From Methylicorpusculum oleiharenae (GTDB lineage Bacteria > Pseudomonadota > Gammaproteobacteria > Methylococcales > Methylomonadaceae): a DNA stretch of 64,000 bases. The translations under genes and the position numbers were made by a program. Under the pieces are notes generated by a model, which ran no database searches, was not told the DNA's origin, and saw only the letters and a program-made list of their open reading frames with translations. The stretch lies in the NCBI RefSeq assembly GCF_009828925.2, contig NZ_WUTY02000001.1, forward strand, positions 1,146,492 to 1,210,491, written 5' to 3'. Positions 49,944-58,937 of this stretch are shown piece by piece (positions within the stretch are counted from its first letter, which is position 1; every line of letters begins with the position of its first letter).

Positions 49944-51711
49944 CGTAATTACTCAGCGTAATTAACAACCATCCCAAATATGATATTGGTTGGCATGATC
50001 ACGCGCTCATGCCGTTAAAGAATAAAGTCCGGTAATCTGCCTTCAAAAAGCAGAGTCAGTGCATTGGTGGCAGAGACATCGTTTTTACAGCAAGTCGATA
50101 AATAACTCCGCACACGGCAAAAGATTTTCGCCCCTTCCATAGATCGGAAGCAACCGGAAATTTTCTGATGCAACTTAGTCATGCGAATATCATTTTCCCC
50201 CTGATTATTGGTAAAGGATACCTCCTCGTCGGTCATGAAGCGTAGCGTTTCTTGCTCAAAATCGCGCAATCGTTCCAGTAAATTTCGGGATTTGCTCCGT
50301 TTGATGCGGCCCCTCTTGTTGCGGTCTTTTCCTTCCGGCTCTGGCGGTGGCGGGCATTCCAACTCCGCCTGCTTCACTAGTGCCCGGTATTGTTCGCGGT
50401 ACTGAACGGCTTGATCTTCAGTTAACCTCCCGCCCTGTGAATAAACCTCATCCAGAATGTCTTCTAATAGATCAATCATCAATTTTGCCCAGGCCTGCCC
50501 CTCTTCTTCATGGGCAAAAGCCAATTCCCGTAAGTGATGGGCATTGCATAAGGCATGCTGACAAATGAGTTTGAAATACGGTTTCCAATGGTCGTGAACC
50601 AGGATACCGGTAAACCGTGTTAACAGGGGTAAGCTTGCCATGGCTTCCAGTCCGCGTTTTTCATGCGCATAATACAGCGTCCACAGCGGACTGGACACGC
50701 AGTGTAACCAGCGGTTTTTGCCATTGATATTGATGCCGGTCTCATCGGCATGAATGACCCGCGTATGGCGTAGTTTGGCGATCAGCTTTTGCTCAAACTG
50801 CTCCAGCAGTTCATAGGCCTGTTGATTATAGGTAAAAATCGATCCTTCGCTGATGGGCAAGTCCAGTTGCTCCTGAAAATGCTCTTGGACCCGGTTATAG
50901 GGAATCAATTGATACTGCGACAAATACACCGACTGGGCTTTGACGCCGTTGCCGTACTGAACGGCTTTAGTCACACCCGCTGGAAAGGGCGCTGTAAAGC
51001 GTTGCCCCTGCAGATTTTCCAAGATTTCGGCTTGGTATTCGATCACGACGCGTCGAATGTCAATATCAAACACTTGGCGAGAGTCGAAACCGACCACCGT
51101 ATAGTCGCCGGGCGGCAAAAGACTTCGGTCGACCGTCAGGGGTTTAATCACATCGGGATTATCACTCTTTTCCAGCGTGGTGCCAATGCGCCCCGGTTGA
51201 CCTCCGGTTTTTTTGCCGGAGTCCCCTTTATCACCTTTTCCGCTATTGCCAAACCGATTGGATGAAGGTGGCTTGCTACTGTTACGGCTGTTCAAGTTCA
51301 AACGGCCCGCCATGATCTGCACCAGCAGAATCAGCACGGCCAATACCGAACGAAAAGCCGGTGACAATTGCGATTCCTCGGCAAGCAATTGCTGAGCAGT
51401 TTTGATCGTGGCTTCCACGTCAATGTCATTGACTGTCAAATTAAATACCGTAAACCGTTTGGAATGACGCTATTATAAGGCCGGTTTCAGAACTCGAATT
51501 TTGCCTTCGAGGATGACCTAAGCGCCACGAAAGGTATGGGTAAGCAATCTGCTGTGCTTGTAAAGCTCTCCGGCTTTTCTTGAACGAGCTGGAGGCTATA
51601 AATAGCAAGCCTAAAGCCTTTCGATGAATTGCTTAAAATTACGGTTATTTGCGAAAAAACGTGTCAAGCATTATTTTTTATTTTTTGAAAAAATTACGCT
51701 GAGTAGTTACG
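49944..51711. repeat. 20 bp inverted repeat enclosing the IS66 transposase gene
   Basis: CGTAATTACTCAGCGTAATT at 49944-49963 and AATTACGCTGAGTAGTTACG at 51692-51711 are inverted copies with one mismatch. They could be the ends of the insertion or of an older element into which it moved. The same word (ACGCTGAGTAGTTGCAAC) appears alone near 62372, and the related GCGAGTAGTTAC ends the MITE-like repeats at 4669 and 7199. The remainder of the 460 bp gap right of the transposase gene shows no gene. Confidence 0.55.
50015..51439 (-). CDS. IS66-family transposase (TnpC)
   Basis: Transposase of 474 residues. The N-terminal region has the coiled-coil/zinc-related segment and the IS66 hallmark LNSRNSSKPPSSNRFG. 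The DDE core reads VIHADETGININGKNRWLHC, then ILVHDHWKPYFKLICQHALCNAHHLREL, and Glu in EVSFTNNQGENDIRMTKLHQKISGCFRS. The frame is complete. The accessory TnpA and TnpB frames of larger IS66 members are not beside it, so it is a single-gene type. Typical IS66 end repeats were not recognised with confidence. Confidence 0.92.
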   Translation of the reverse strand: MTVNDIDVEATIKTAQQLLAEESQLSPAFRSVLAVLILLVQIMAGRLNLNSRNSSKPPSSNRFGNSGKGDKGDSGKKTGGQPGRIGTTLEKSDNPDVIKPLTVDRSLLPPGDYTVVGFDSRQVFDIDIRRVVIEYQAEILENLQGQRFTAPFPAGVTKAVQYGNGVKAQSVYLSQYQLIPYNRVQEHFQEQLDLPISEGSIFTYNQQAYELLEQFEQKLIAKLRHTRVIHADETGININGKNRWLHCVSSPLWTLYYAHEKRGLEAMASLPLLTRFTGILVHDHWKPYFKLICQHALCNAHHLRELAFAHEEEGQAWAKLMIDLLEDILDEVYSQGGRLTEDQAVQYREQYRALVKQAELECPPPPEPEGKDRNKRGRIKRSKSRNLLERLRDFEQETLRFMTDEEVSFTNNQGENDIRMTKLHQKISGCFRSMEGAKIFCRVRSYLSTCCKNDVSATNALTLLFEGRLPDFIL

Positions 51712-51899
51712 TTTTTTCTAGCTGACAACATGACCCGTCCAAGTGAACCGGGCAATAGGATTTCTTTTAAAAGTCTAACTATTTTATCAATGTTGTCCAT
51801 CATTTTTTGAATAAGCCCCATTTTATCTGGGCCCCAGGCTTGCGGGCAGAGGGTGCTTTACCTAAACTATGCCGGTAAACACTTTTTTCAGCGGAAATT

Positions 51900-52715
51900 A
51901 TGAAATCAATAGCCATAATCATTGCCGGCTTGGCTTTGACAGGATTACTCAGCGCATGTTCCGGGCACAAACCCGTAAAGACGGTCAGCACCAGCAAGGA
52001 AAGCGCTACTAAAGCGGTCAAACCTCAGGCACGAGCCGATCGGAATCTGTATTACCTGCCGCCTCCGCCGATGCCCGATCAACGGACTGTGGAGGATGTT
52101 CTGCAAGCATACGGCCCGTATGCGACAAACAAACTCGCCCATTATTTCGCCAAGGCCAAGGTGGCTTATCCCCCTCGGGAAGTCACCTTCATCGCCTTGA
52201 AACAGGAAAGGAAACTGGAACTCTGGGCCAAAGATAGCGGCGAGTTCCGTTTTATTCGCGACTATAACATCCAGGCGGCCAGTGGCGTGGCCGGTCCCAA
52301 ATTGCGCCAAGGCGACAAACAAGTGCCGGAAGGAATTTACCGCATCGTGGGACTCAATCCCAACAGCAATTACCACTTGTCGATGAAATTAAATTACCCC
52401 AACGAATTCGATCTCTTTCATGCCTGGCAGGAAGGGCGTGCCCATCCGGGGTCGGATATTTTCATTCATGGCAAAGCCGCCTCTATCGGTTGCCTGGCCA
52501 TGGGCGATGAAGCGATAGAAGAACTGTTCGTTCTAGCCGCGCAAGTGGGTACCGATAATATGAAAGTCGTGATTGCTCCGCATGACCCCAGGACCTATCC
52601 TCTGGAGGCTGGCATCTTTGGTCTTCCGGAATGGACCCATGAACTCTATTGGAACATTTCCCGTGAAATCAAAGCCCTTTCACCGGTGGAGAAGTCCGCA
52701 AAAAAGGGCTTGTGA
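51900..52715 (+). CDS. L,D-transpeptidase-family lipoprotein (YafK-like)
   Basis: Protein of 271 residues. The signal ends in a lipobox, LTGLLSAC, so Cys20 would be lipidated. The YkuD domain covers about residues 95-245. The catalytic block is SDIFIHGKAASIGCLAMGDEA, with His and Cys in the right spacing. The nearby FRDYNIQAASGVAGPKLRQGDKQVPEGIYRI pattern is the hallmark of the YafK subgroup, in which E. coli DpaA cleaves the bond between peptidoglycan and Lpp. Either transfer or hydrolysis is possible here. It is a single gene, convergent with the permease pair. Confidence 0.87.
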   Translation: MKSIAIIIAGLALTGLLSACSGHKPVKTVSTSKESATKAVKPQARADRNLYYLPPPPMPDQRTVEDVLQAYGPYATNKLAHYFAKAKVAYPPREVTFIALKQERKLELWAKDSGEFRFIRDYNIQAASGVAGPKLRQGDKQVPEGIYRIVGLNPNSNYHLSMKLNYPNEFDLFHAWQEGRAHPGSDIFIHGKAASIGCLAMGDEAIEELFVLAAQVGTDNMKVVIAPHDPRTYPLEAGIFGLPEWTHELYWNISREIKALSPVEKSAKKGL

Positions 52716-52799
52716 TTTTAAGGCCGGATTTTGTTAGCCGGCCAAGTAGAGTGGGCAACGCTTTTTTGCCCAGGCGGAGTTAACGCCATGATTTGAGAT

Positions 52800-52824
52800 G
52801 ATGGGCAGAAAAGCGCTGCCCATC
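52800..52824. terminator. Bidirectional hairpin between convergent genes
   Basis: Arms GATGGGCAG (52800-52808) and CTGCCCATC (52816-52824) pair perfectly with a seven-base loop. It lies between the L,D-transpeptidase gene and the permease genes. No T run follows on either side, so it may be a weak terminator or a REP-like hairpin. Confidence 0.5.
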
Positions 52825-52839
52825 CTAACTGTTATCGGA

Positions 52840-54039
52840 TCACTCGGCGCGTAGTGCATTTAACGGATTTAATCCTGCCGCTCGGAGTGCTGGAATGACG
52901 CCGGCAATGATGCCTATCATCAATGATACAACCAATGCCAGGGCAACATACGATCCGGCCAATTCAATGGGTAAGGCCGGAAACAGGAGTTTTATCGATT
53001 GCACCAGCGCAAGTCCGAAAGAGATACCTGCGATACCGCCTGCCAGGCTGAGCGCCAAGGCTTCGGTCAAAAACAGTTTGAAAATATCGCGGCGTTCAGC
53101 GCCTATCGCTCTCAATAATCCGATTTCAGGGATGCGCTCGGTTACGGCAATGGTCATCATGGTTAAAATACCGACCGATCCTACCAGTAAGGAGATTCCA
53201 CCCAGCGCGCCGATACCCAGGGTGAGTATGGACAAAACCGAGTTTAGCGTCTTAAGCATGCGGTCCTGCGTGACGATGGTAAAGTCTTCAAAGCCATGAC
53301 GCTGTATCATTAGGGCTTTAATGGCGGCTTCCATTTCTTCAACCGAACTTCGGCTGTCATAAAGCAAATTTATTTCCATCAACCCTTGCCGGTTGAACAT
53401 TTCCAGCGCTTTGCCTGCTGGAATGAAAATCGTGTCGTCCAAATCAAAACCCAGCATTTGGCCTTTGGGTGCCAATACGCCGATTATACGAAAACGATCA
53501 CTGCCGATTCGAATACGTTTTCCTAAAGGATTTTCCGTTCCAAACAATTCTTTTCTCAAGGTGCTGCCAAGCACTGCCTGATTCCGGCTGCTGTCACCTG
53601 CCTGGCCGCTAAGAAAGCGGCCGCTGGTGGTGTTGACTTTCCATATCACGGGTAAGGCCACGCTGACGCCAAACACGTTGGCGCGGCGCTCTTTGCGCTC
53701 GCTTTGAATGGCGGCATTACCTTGCACCATAGGCATGGCGGCGATAATGTGTCTTAGTTGGCCCAGGCTTTGAGCATCATCCAGCGTCAGCGGCCTGACG
53801 GTGCTGATGGTTGCGCCGGATAAACCGAAGGTTGTTGTTTTTCCGGGAGTAACCGAGATCAAATGACTTCCGAATTGGGTGAATTCAGTCAAAACGAATT
53901 GATGAATCCCGCTGCCGATGGAGGTTAAAACAATCACGGATGCAATGCCGATGATCAGGCCGAGTACGGTAAGCGATGAGCGCATTTTGTGAGCGTTCAG
54001 GGTTTGAAATGATAATCGGATCAGATCGGACCAATACAC
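52840..54039 (-). CDS. MacB/FtsX-type ABC transporter permease (second of a pair)
   Basis: About 400 residues. The first membrane helix lies at residues 20-45 (HKMRSSLTVLGLIIGIASVIVLTS), followed by a large MacB periplasmic core domain. Three more helices follow in the FtsX region (IGALGGISLLVGSVGILTMMTI, FLTEALALSLAGGIAGISFG, LALVVSLMIGIIAGVIPAL). The phrase GLNPLNALRAE at the end is typical. A GTG at 54039 with AAAGGTG upstream is preferred as start; an ATG at 54075 would overlap the previous gene by 32 bp. No ATPase gene is next to it. Likely role: a tripartite-type exporter or lipoprotein-handling system. Confidence 0.88.
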   Translation of the reverse strand: MYWSDLIRLSFQTLNAHKMRSSLTVLGLIIGIASVIVLTSIGSGIHQFVLTEFTQFGSHLISVTPGKTTTFGLSGATISTVRPLTLDDAQSLGQLRHIIAAMPMVQGNAAIQSERKERRANVFGVSVALPVIWKVNTTSGRFLSGQAGDSSRNQAVLGSTLRKELFGTENPLGKRIRIGSDRFRIIGVLAPKGQMLGFDLDDTIFIPAGKALEMFNRQGLMEINLLYDSRSSVEEMEAAIKALMIQRHGFEDFTIVTQDRMLKTLNSVLSILTLGIGALGGISLLVGSVGILTMMTIAVTERIPEIGLLRAIGAERRDIFKLFLTEALALSLAGGIAGISFGLALVQSIKLLFPALPIELAGSYVALALVVSLMIGIIAGVIPALRAAGLNPLNALRAE

Positions 54040-54043
54040 ACAT

Positions 54044-55255
54044 TCACCTTTTGGCCAGTGCCGAAATGGGATCAAGGTTTGCCGCTTTTCTGGCCGGCAA
54101 GATGCCGAACACTAATCCGGTGACTAATGAAACGGTTAAGGCCGCCAGCGTAGCCCAGCCCGGCAGATAAAACGGAAATTGTGGATAGATACGCGCAAGA
54201 CCCAGAAATGAAACTTCACCCAAAATCAGGCCAACACAAGCACCTGCAATTGAGAGCAAGACTGCTTCCGCAAGAAACAAGGCAATAACCTGTTGCTTTG
54301 TTGCGCCCAGCGCTTTAAGCAAACCGATTTCAGCAGTTCTTTGTGAGACGCTGACCAGCATCACGTTCATGACCAGGATGCCAGCGACGGAAAGACTGAT
54401 TGCGGCGATGCCGGATACCGTATAGGTTAGTGCGGTCAGAATTTTATCGAAGGTGGCAACGACGCTGTCCTGAGTAATGACCGTGATATCTTCCTCGCCC
54501 TCATGGCGTGCCTTGATGATGGTTTTAATCTGTTCCATGGCGGGGGCAATAGCCGCCTTGGATTTTGCTTCGGCTAAGATCCGGAACAAACCGTTGGTAT
54601 CAAATAAGACTTGAGCGGCTTCGACCGGCACAATGACAATTTCGTCAAAGCCTACGCCGATAGACTGCCCTTCCTGAGCCAGTATGCCTATTACGCGAAA
54701 ACGCCGGTCGTTGATGCGAATCCACTGGCCTAATGCCGGCTGCGTCGGGAACAATTCCTGTTGCAGTTTATGCCCAATCACGCAGACCTGTTGACTTCGG
54801 CCTTGAGTGCTTTCCGGCAGGAATCGGCCTTGTCCCATAGTCAAGTGCCGGACCTGCTGAAGCGCATGCGTCGAGCCCATGATATTGGCTTCCCGTTCAA
54901 GATTTTTATCCATCACCGATACCGGCGCGTTGCCGATTGATATCGGTGCGATAGCCGCCAGATAACGGCTTTTTGATAACGCATAGGCATCTTCAAGCGT
55001 CAGATCGCGCGGCGTTTCTCCCATTAATGGGGGATGTCCTCCTATTGTTTCGGTCCTGCCGGGCAGAATGATCAGCAAATGTGTGCCTAATCCTTCGAAC
55101 TCGTTAACGATATACCGGCGGGCACTTTCTCCGAGGCCCGTTAGAACGGAAACGGAGGCAATGCCGATACTCATCGCCAGAATGATCAATGCAGTACGGA
55201 CCGGTTGCGCTTTGATTGCCGTTAATGCGTGTGTCGTGGTGTCTCGAAATAGCAT
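54044..55255 (-). CDS. MacB/FtsX-type ABC transporter permease (first of a pair)
   Basis: Protein of 403 residues with the same design as its downstream partner: an N-terminal helix (QPVRTALIILAMSIGIASVSVLTG), a MacB periplasmic core (QVCVIGHKLQQELFPTQPALGQWIRI), and three C-terminal helices ending in ARKAANLDPISALAKR. The two proteins most likely form a heterodimer. Its stop codon is 4 bp before the GTG of the next gene, so they are cotranscribed. The ATP-binding subunit is not seen within the window and must be encoded elsewhere. Confidence 0.88.
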   Translation of the reverse strand: MLFRDTTTHALTAIKAQPVRTALIILAMSIGIASVSVLTGLGESARRYIVNEFEGLGTHLLIILPGRTETIGGHPPLMGETPRDLTLEDAYALSKSRYLAAIAPISIGNAPVSVMDKNLEREANIMGSTHALQQVRHLTMGQGRFLPESTQGRSQQVCVIGHKLQQELFPTQPALGQWIRINDRRFRVIGILAQEGQSIGVGFDEIVIVPVEAAQVLFDTNGLFRILAEAKSKAAIAPAMEQIKTIIKARHEGEEDITVITQDSVVATFDKILTALTYTVSGIAAISLSVAGILVMNVMLVSVSQRTAEIGLLKALGATKQQVIALFLAEAVLLSIAGACVGLILGEVSFLGLARIYPQFPFYLPGWATLAALTVSLVTGLVFGILPARKAANLDPISALAKR

Positions 55256-55533
55256 GAAGTCGATTAATCAAATAAGTGAATAATTAACATAAACACGGGG
55301 TCTTTAATTCACGGACATTAAAACACGATTATAAGACACATGATATTGATTGCAGGACGACGCTAGCCGTCTGGAAATCAGTAAAAACGACGCGGCTCGG
55401 GATGAGGAAATGCTGGAATCACTGGAAACGGAGGTCAAAAGGAAGTGAATGTCCGACCCCATCCATGGCTTCTGGACCTCGGCAATCCAATCCCCCGGCA
55501 TTCTCTGACCGGGGCAGGCTAAGCGTATTGATT

Positions 55534-56100
55534 TCAGGGTTTTTGGGGCGAAAGCAGCGAACGCTTGAGATCGGTAGAAAACGGTTCCTTGCCAAACCAG
55601 ATGTTGAAATAGGCCAGCCCTTTTTCGGGATCATCCAGTTTTGTCATCAACGTGTCATTCAGAAATAACGATAGGCCTTGTTTGGGCGTGTAGATCAAAT
55701 CGTAATAATCGCCGTCCTTGATGTCACGGTAACCCTGGTTGAACTCGGCAAATGATGCGCGCCAATCTTCAAATTGCTGACCCAGATTCAATTTGAGATA
55801 TTCCTCTGAAGCTTCTTTAAACGCGTTGGCTGGAATGGACTTTTCATACACAAAACGCAATCGCTTGGGCGTTTCGGAAAATATGTCGTTCAAGCCATCA
55901 CAGGATTGCAAATAAACGGCCGCATAGCCGACATGAATCCACCGGAACGCTTTGAGTTCTGCCTCACTGCAGCGCGATAAGGCCACTTTTTCGGACGTCA
56001 ATTGAGAGGGTAATTGCTCGGTTGCGTAAACCGTGTTGCTTAGCAACAGCAGCAGCAAGCCCGGGCAACTTATCAGTCGTGTAAGCCGTTTTTTAACCAT
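55534..56100 (-). CDS. Exported chalcone-isomerase-like protein
   Basis: Protein of 188 residues with a signal peptide (LISCPGLLLLLLSNTVYA, cut before TEQ). The rest fits the bacterial chalcone-isomerase-like fold: LKAFRWIHVGYAAVYLQSCDG, then KRLRFVYEKSIPANAFKEASEEYLKLNLG split by normal variation, and GLAYFNIWFGKEPFSTDLKRSLL at the end. Bacterial members lie near lipid-modifying genes and may bind fatty acids. Its start lies inside the end of the SnoaL-like gene (28 bp overlap), so the two are coupled. Confidence 0.8.
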   Translation of the reverse strand: MVKKRLTRLISCPGLLLLLLSNTVYATEQLPSQLTSEKVALSRCSEAELKAFRWIHVGYAAVYLQSCDGLNDIFSETPKRLRFVYEKSIPANAFKEASEEYLKLNLGQQFEDWRASFAEFNQGYRDIKDGDYYDLIYTPKQGLSLFLNDTLMTKLDDPEKGLAYFNIWFGKEPFSTDLKRSLLSPQKP

Positions 56101-56621
56101 TGTAAAAAGCCTCCAATAACGGGAATGTGCAGATACAAGCCCTGCATACTGTCCCAGTAGTCTTGATGTAAAACAATCTTGTTGTCGCTGTTAAAACGCA
56201 AATGACTCATGCCTATGGACGTGACTTGCCGGTCCTGACCCATCACCGTAAACCCGGTAGCCATAATCCATCTTACAAACACGTCGTCACCCTGACTCTG
56301 AACACCCAACACTTCCAGTGATATGCTATCCAGGTTGCTTTGAGTCTGTTCCATGTAACGCAGTAAAGATTTACGGTCGTGTAAAGTGACCAGCGTGTCG
56401 TTAAAGTAGAGTTCTTCAGCATACGTGTCGCCTACTTTTTGCGCCAGAGGGCCTTCATTGAGGCCACTGTAAAGCTTAACAAACGGCTGTATTCGCCCGT
56501 TTTGTGCGGCATCCGGTTCCGGATTTATCAAGGATAAATATTCTTCAACCGGGTTGGGGTCTACGGCGCTGCAGCCCTGGAAAAGTGCGGCAATCAATAT
56601 CCAAATAGGAACGTTAGTCAT
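56073..56621 (-). CDS. SnoaL/NTF2-like lipoprotein
   Basis: Protein of 182 residues. A lipoprotein signal is present (IWILIAALFQGCSAV; Cys17). The body is an NTF2-like cone fold: FVKLYSGLNEGPLAQ, EELYFNDTLVTLHDRKSLLRYM, WIMATGFTVMGQDRQVTSIGMSHLRFN, KIVLHQDYWDSMQGL, given as separate conserved pieces. Proteins of this type often travel with chalcone-isomerase-like and cyclopropane-synthase genes. It is the first gene of the leftward unit of the lipid cluster and is divergent from the desaturase gene, sharing the operator region between them. Confidence 0.8.
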   Translation of the reverse strand: MTNVPIWILIAALFQGCSAVDPNPVEEYLSLINPEPDAAQNGRIQPFVKLYSGLNEGPLAQKVGDTYAEELYFNDTLVTLHDRKSLLRYMEQTQSNLDSISLEVLGVQSQGDDVFVRWIMATGFTVMGQDRQVTSIGMSHLRFNSDNKIVLHQDYWDSMQGLYLHIPVIGGFLQWLKNGLHD

Positions 56622-56671
56622 GCAATACCTCGTTTATTTTCAAGCGCAGTATTACAACACCCGATGCAGTT

Positions 56672-56715
56672 TTGCGTGAACAATTTTGTAAAATACGTTC
56701 ACGCAATTTTCACGC
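56672..56715. promoter_or_regulatory. Palindromic operator with an extra direct half-site
   Basis: TTGCGTGAAC (56672-56681) and GTTCACGCAA (56697-56706) are perfect inverted repeats of 10 bp around a 15 bp AT-rich centre that is itself nearly palindromic (ATTTTGTAAAAT). A further TTCACGC occurs at 56709-56715, exactly 11 bp after the one at 56698-56704. The site lies between the divergent SnoaL-like and desaturase genes and is likely to control both. The regulator is not in the window. Spaced 11 bp half-sites are a feature of CarH-type MerR light regulators, which makes such a protein a candidate only. Confidence 0.6.
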
Positions 56716-56766
56716 GGCATACCCGTACAATGGCCACCAAAGAAAGTACAGAAAAGGAAAACATCC

Positions 56767-57705
56767 ATGCAAATGCCAAACCCGTTAATCAAATTTCTCA
56801 GCTGGTTTGATAACAGTCATGTCAAAGAAACAGATAATGTTGGAGAAACTATAGACTGGCTGCGTGTCATACCCTTTGTATTAATGCACCTTGCCTGTCT
56901 ATTCGTGCTAGTGGTTGGCTGGAGTCCGGTTGCCTTGTGGGTAGCCTTTTTTTCCTATGGCATACGGATGTTTGCGATCACCGCATTCTATCACCGCTAT
57001 TTTTCTCACAAAGCCTTTAAAACCAGCCGCGTTTGTCAATTTCTGTTCGCCTTACTGGGCGCTACCGCCACGCAGCGTGGGCCTATCTGGTGGGCATCGC
57101 ATCATCGCCGGCATCATCGCTATTCGGATAAAGACCAGGACATTCATAGTCCCAGACACGGCTTTTTATGGAGTCACATGGGCTGGTTTCTTTGTTTGAA
57201 ACACTTCAATACTCGCGAGTCGTGGGTACGGGATTTACTCAAATATCCGGAATTACGCTGGTTGGATCGGTTTGACATCATCATGCCTATCTTGTACGCC
57301 TTTGGACTACTGGGTTTGGGCAACTGGCTGGGCAGTGCTTACCCCGAGTTGAATACCAGCGGTTGGCAAATGGTGATTTGGGGCTACTTTGTATCGTCCA
57401 TCGTGCTGATCCATTGCACCTTGTTTGTCAATTCATTAGCGCATGTTTGGGGTAATCAGCGCTACAAGACTGAAGACGACAGCCGCAATAACTTTTTTAT
57501 TGCACTGCTTACTTTGGGTGAAGGGTGGCATAACAATCATCATCATTATCCAGTTTCAGCTCGCCAGGGATTCTTCTGGTGGGAAATCGACATCAGTTAT
57601 TACATTTTAAAATTGATGGCTATGACCGGCCTTATCTGGGATCTCCAGCCGGTGCCCAATCAGCGTTTGACCAGCGATTTAATAGCCAGGGAGTCGACAC
57701 TATGA
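56767..57705 (+). CDS. Membrane acyl-CoA/acyl-lipid desaturase (delta-9 type)
   Basis: Protein of 312 residues in the fatty acid desaturase family, introducing a cis double bond using a di-iron centre. The three histidine boxes are present: HRYFSH near residue 75, HRRHHRYSD near 115, and HNNHHHYP near 260. Several hydrophobic helices lie between. Acyl-lipid or acyl-CoA substrate cannot be told. It is the first gene of the rightward lipid operon and its stop codon overlaps the start of the oxidoreductase gene (ATGA). Confidence 0.92.
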   Translation: MQMPNPLIKFLSWFDNSHVKETDNVGETIDWLRVIPFVLMHLACLFVLVVGWSPVALWVAFFSYGIRMFAITAFYHRYFSHKAFKTSRVCQFLFALLGATATQRGPIWWASHHRRHHRYSDKDQDIHSPRHGFLWSHMGWFLCLKHFNTRESWVRDLLKYPELRWLDRFDIIMPILYAFGLLGLGNWLGSAYPELNTSGWQMVIWGYFVSSIVLIHCTLFVNSLAHVWGNQRYKTEDDSRNNFFIALLTLGEGWHNNHHHYPVSARQGFFWWEIDISYYILKLMAMTGLIWDLQPVPNQRLTSDLIARESTL

Positions 57706-58937
57706 AAATCGCCATTGTCGGCAGCGGTATCTCCGGCATTTATGCGGCGCACTACTTGAGTCAAAAACATCAGGTGACGCTTTACGAAGCCAATGCCTAT
57801 GCGGGCGGCCATACCGACACACACCATATTGCGCTTGAAGGAAGAACTTACCCTGTGGACACCGGTTTTATTGTGTTCAACGAGCATCATTACCATTATT
57901 TCTGCCGCTTTCTCAGAGAGTTGGGTCTGGAATCTCAGTCTTCGGATATGAGTTTCAGCGTCACCGACGCCAAATCGGGGCTGGAATACAACGCAACGAC
58001 TGTGGATAAATTGTTTTGCCAGCGGCGCAATATAGTCCGGCCCCGTTTTTACCGGATGATTGCGGATATTTTCAGGTTTTACCGGGAAGCCCCGCAACTG
58101 CTTGAATCAACTGATGATACGCTGGCCTTGGGTGATTATCTGGATGCAAACGGCTACAGCCAGACTTTTATCGACGATCATATCTTGCCGATGGCCTGCG
58201 CTTTATGGTCTGGTCCGCCCAGCGTAGTCAGACAGTTTCCTGCGCGTTATCTGGTGGCGTTTATGGCCAATCATCAAATGCTCAAGATCAGTGACCGGCC
58301 TGAATGGCGAACGGTTGTGGGCGGATCATCCAGCTATGTTGAAGCGTTTAAAAAACGATTCCAGGGCGAATTAAGGCTGGGCTGCCCTGTTCAATCCGTT
58401 CTACGTGATAATCAGGGGGTCTCGATAAGCAGTCTTCAAGATACGCAAACCTATGATCGGGTTGTATTGGCCTGCCACAGTGATCAGGCCTTAAAGATAC
58501 TGACGGATGCCAGTGACAAGGAGCGGGAAATTTTAGGTGACATGACCTATCAGTTGAATGAAACGGTATTGCATACCGATCCGGCGTTGATGCCCAGGCA
58601 CCCCAAAGCCTGGGCCAGCTGGAACGCACTGAAACTGGACGAAGAACAAGCGCGGTGCACAGTCACTTATTACATGAATTTATTGCAAAATATCAATGCT
58701 CCCGAGCCCTTGCTGGTGACGCTCAACTGCACGGATCGTATCGACCCTGCCAAGATTTTGGTTAAACGGACATACCACCATCCGGTTTACAACGCGGCAA
58801 GTCTTGCCGCACAAAAACGGCGAGGGCAAATCAACGGCTTTAATAATACTTATTTTGCAGGTGCCTATTGGGGTTGGGGATTTCATGAAGACGGTGCGCG
58901 CAGTGCGCAAGATGTCATTTCACTGATCAACACATGA
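57702..58937 (+). CDS. FAD-dependent amine-oxidase-like oxidoreductase
   Basis: Protein of 411 residues starting at the ATG overlapping the desaturase stop codon. The N-terminal FAD-binding fold is IAIVGSGISGIYAAHYL, with the Glu of TLYEANAYAGGHTDT binding the ribose. Near the C-terminus GAYWGWGFHEDGARSAQDV completes the FAD site. Such proteins occur next to cyclopropane-synthase genes in many proteobacteria. In Rhodobacter a gene in a similar neighbourhood takes part in furan fatty acid synthesis, which makes lipid oxidation the likely job; this is inferred from context. It overlaps the DUF1365 gene by 4 bp. Confidence 0.87.
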   Translation: MKIAIVGSGISGIYAAHYLSQKHQVTLYEANAYAGGHTDTHHIALEGRTYPVDTGFIVFNEHHYHYFCRFLRELGLESQSSDMSFSVTDAKSGLEYNATTVDKLFCQRRNIVRPRFYRMIADIFRFYREAPQLLESTDDTLALGDYLDANGYSQTFIDDHILPMACALWSGPPSVVRQFPARYLVAFMANHQMLKISDRPEWRTVVGGSSSYVEAFKKRFQGELRLGCPVQSVLRDNQGVSISSLQDTQTYDRVVLACHSDQALKILTDASDKEREILGDMTYQLNETVLHTDPALMPRHPKAWASWNALKLDEEQARCTVTYYMNLLQNINAPEPLLVTLNCTDRIDPAKILVKRTYHHPVYNAASLAAQKRRGQINGFNNTYFAGAYWGWGFHEDGARSAQDVISLINT

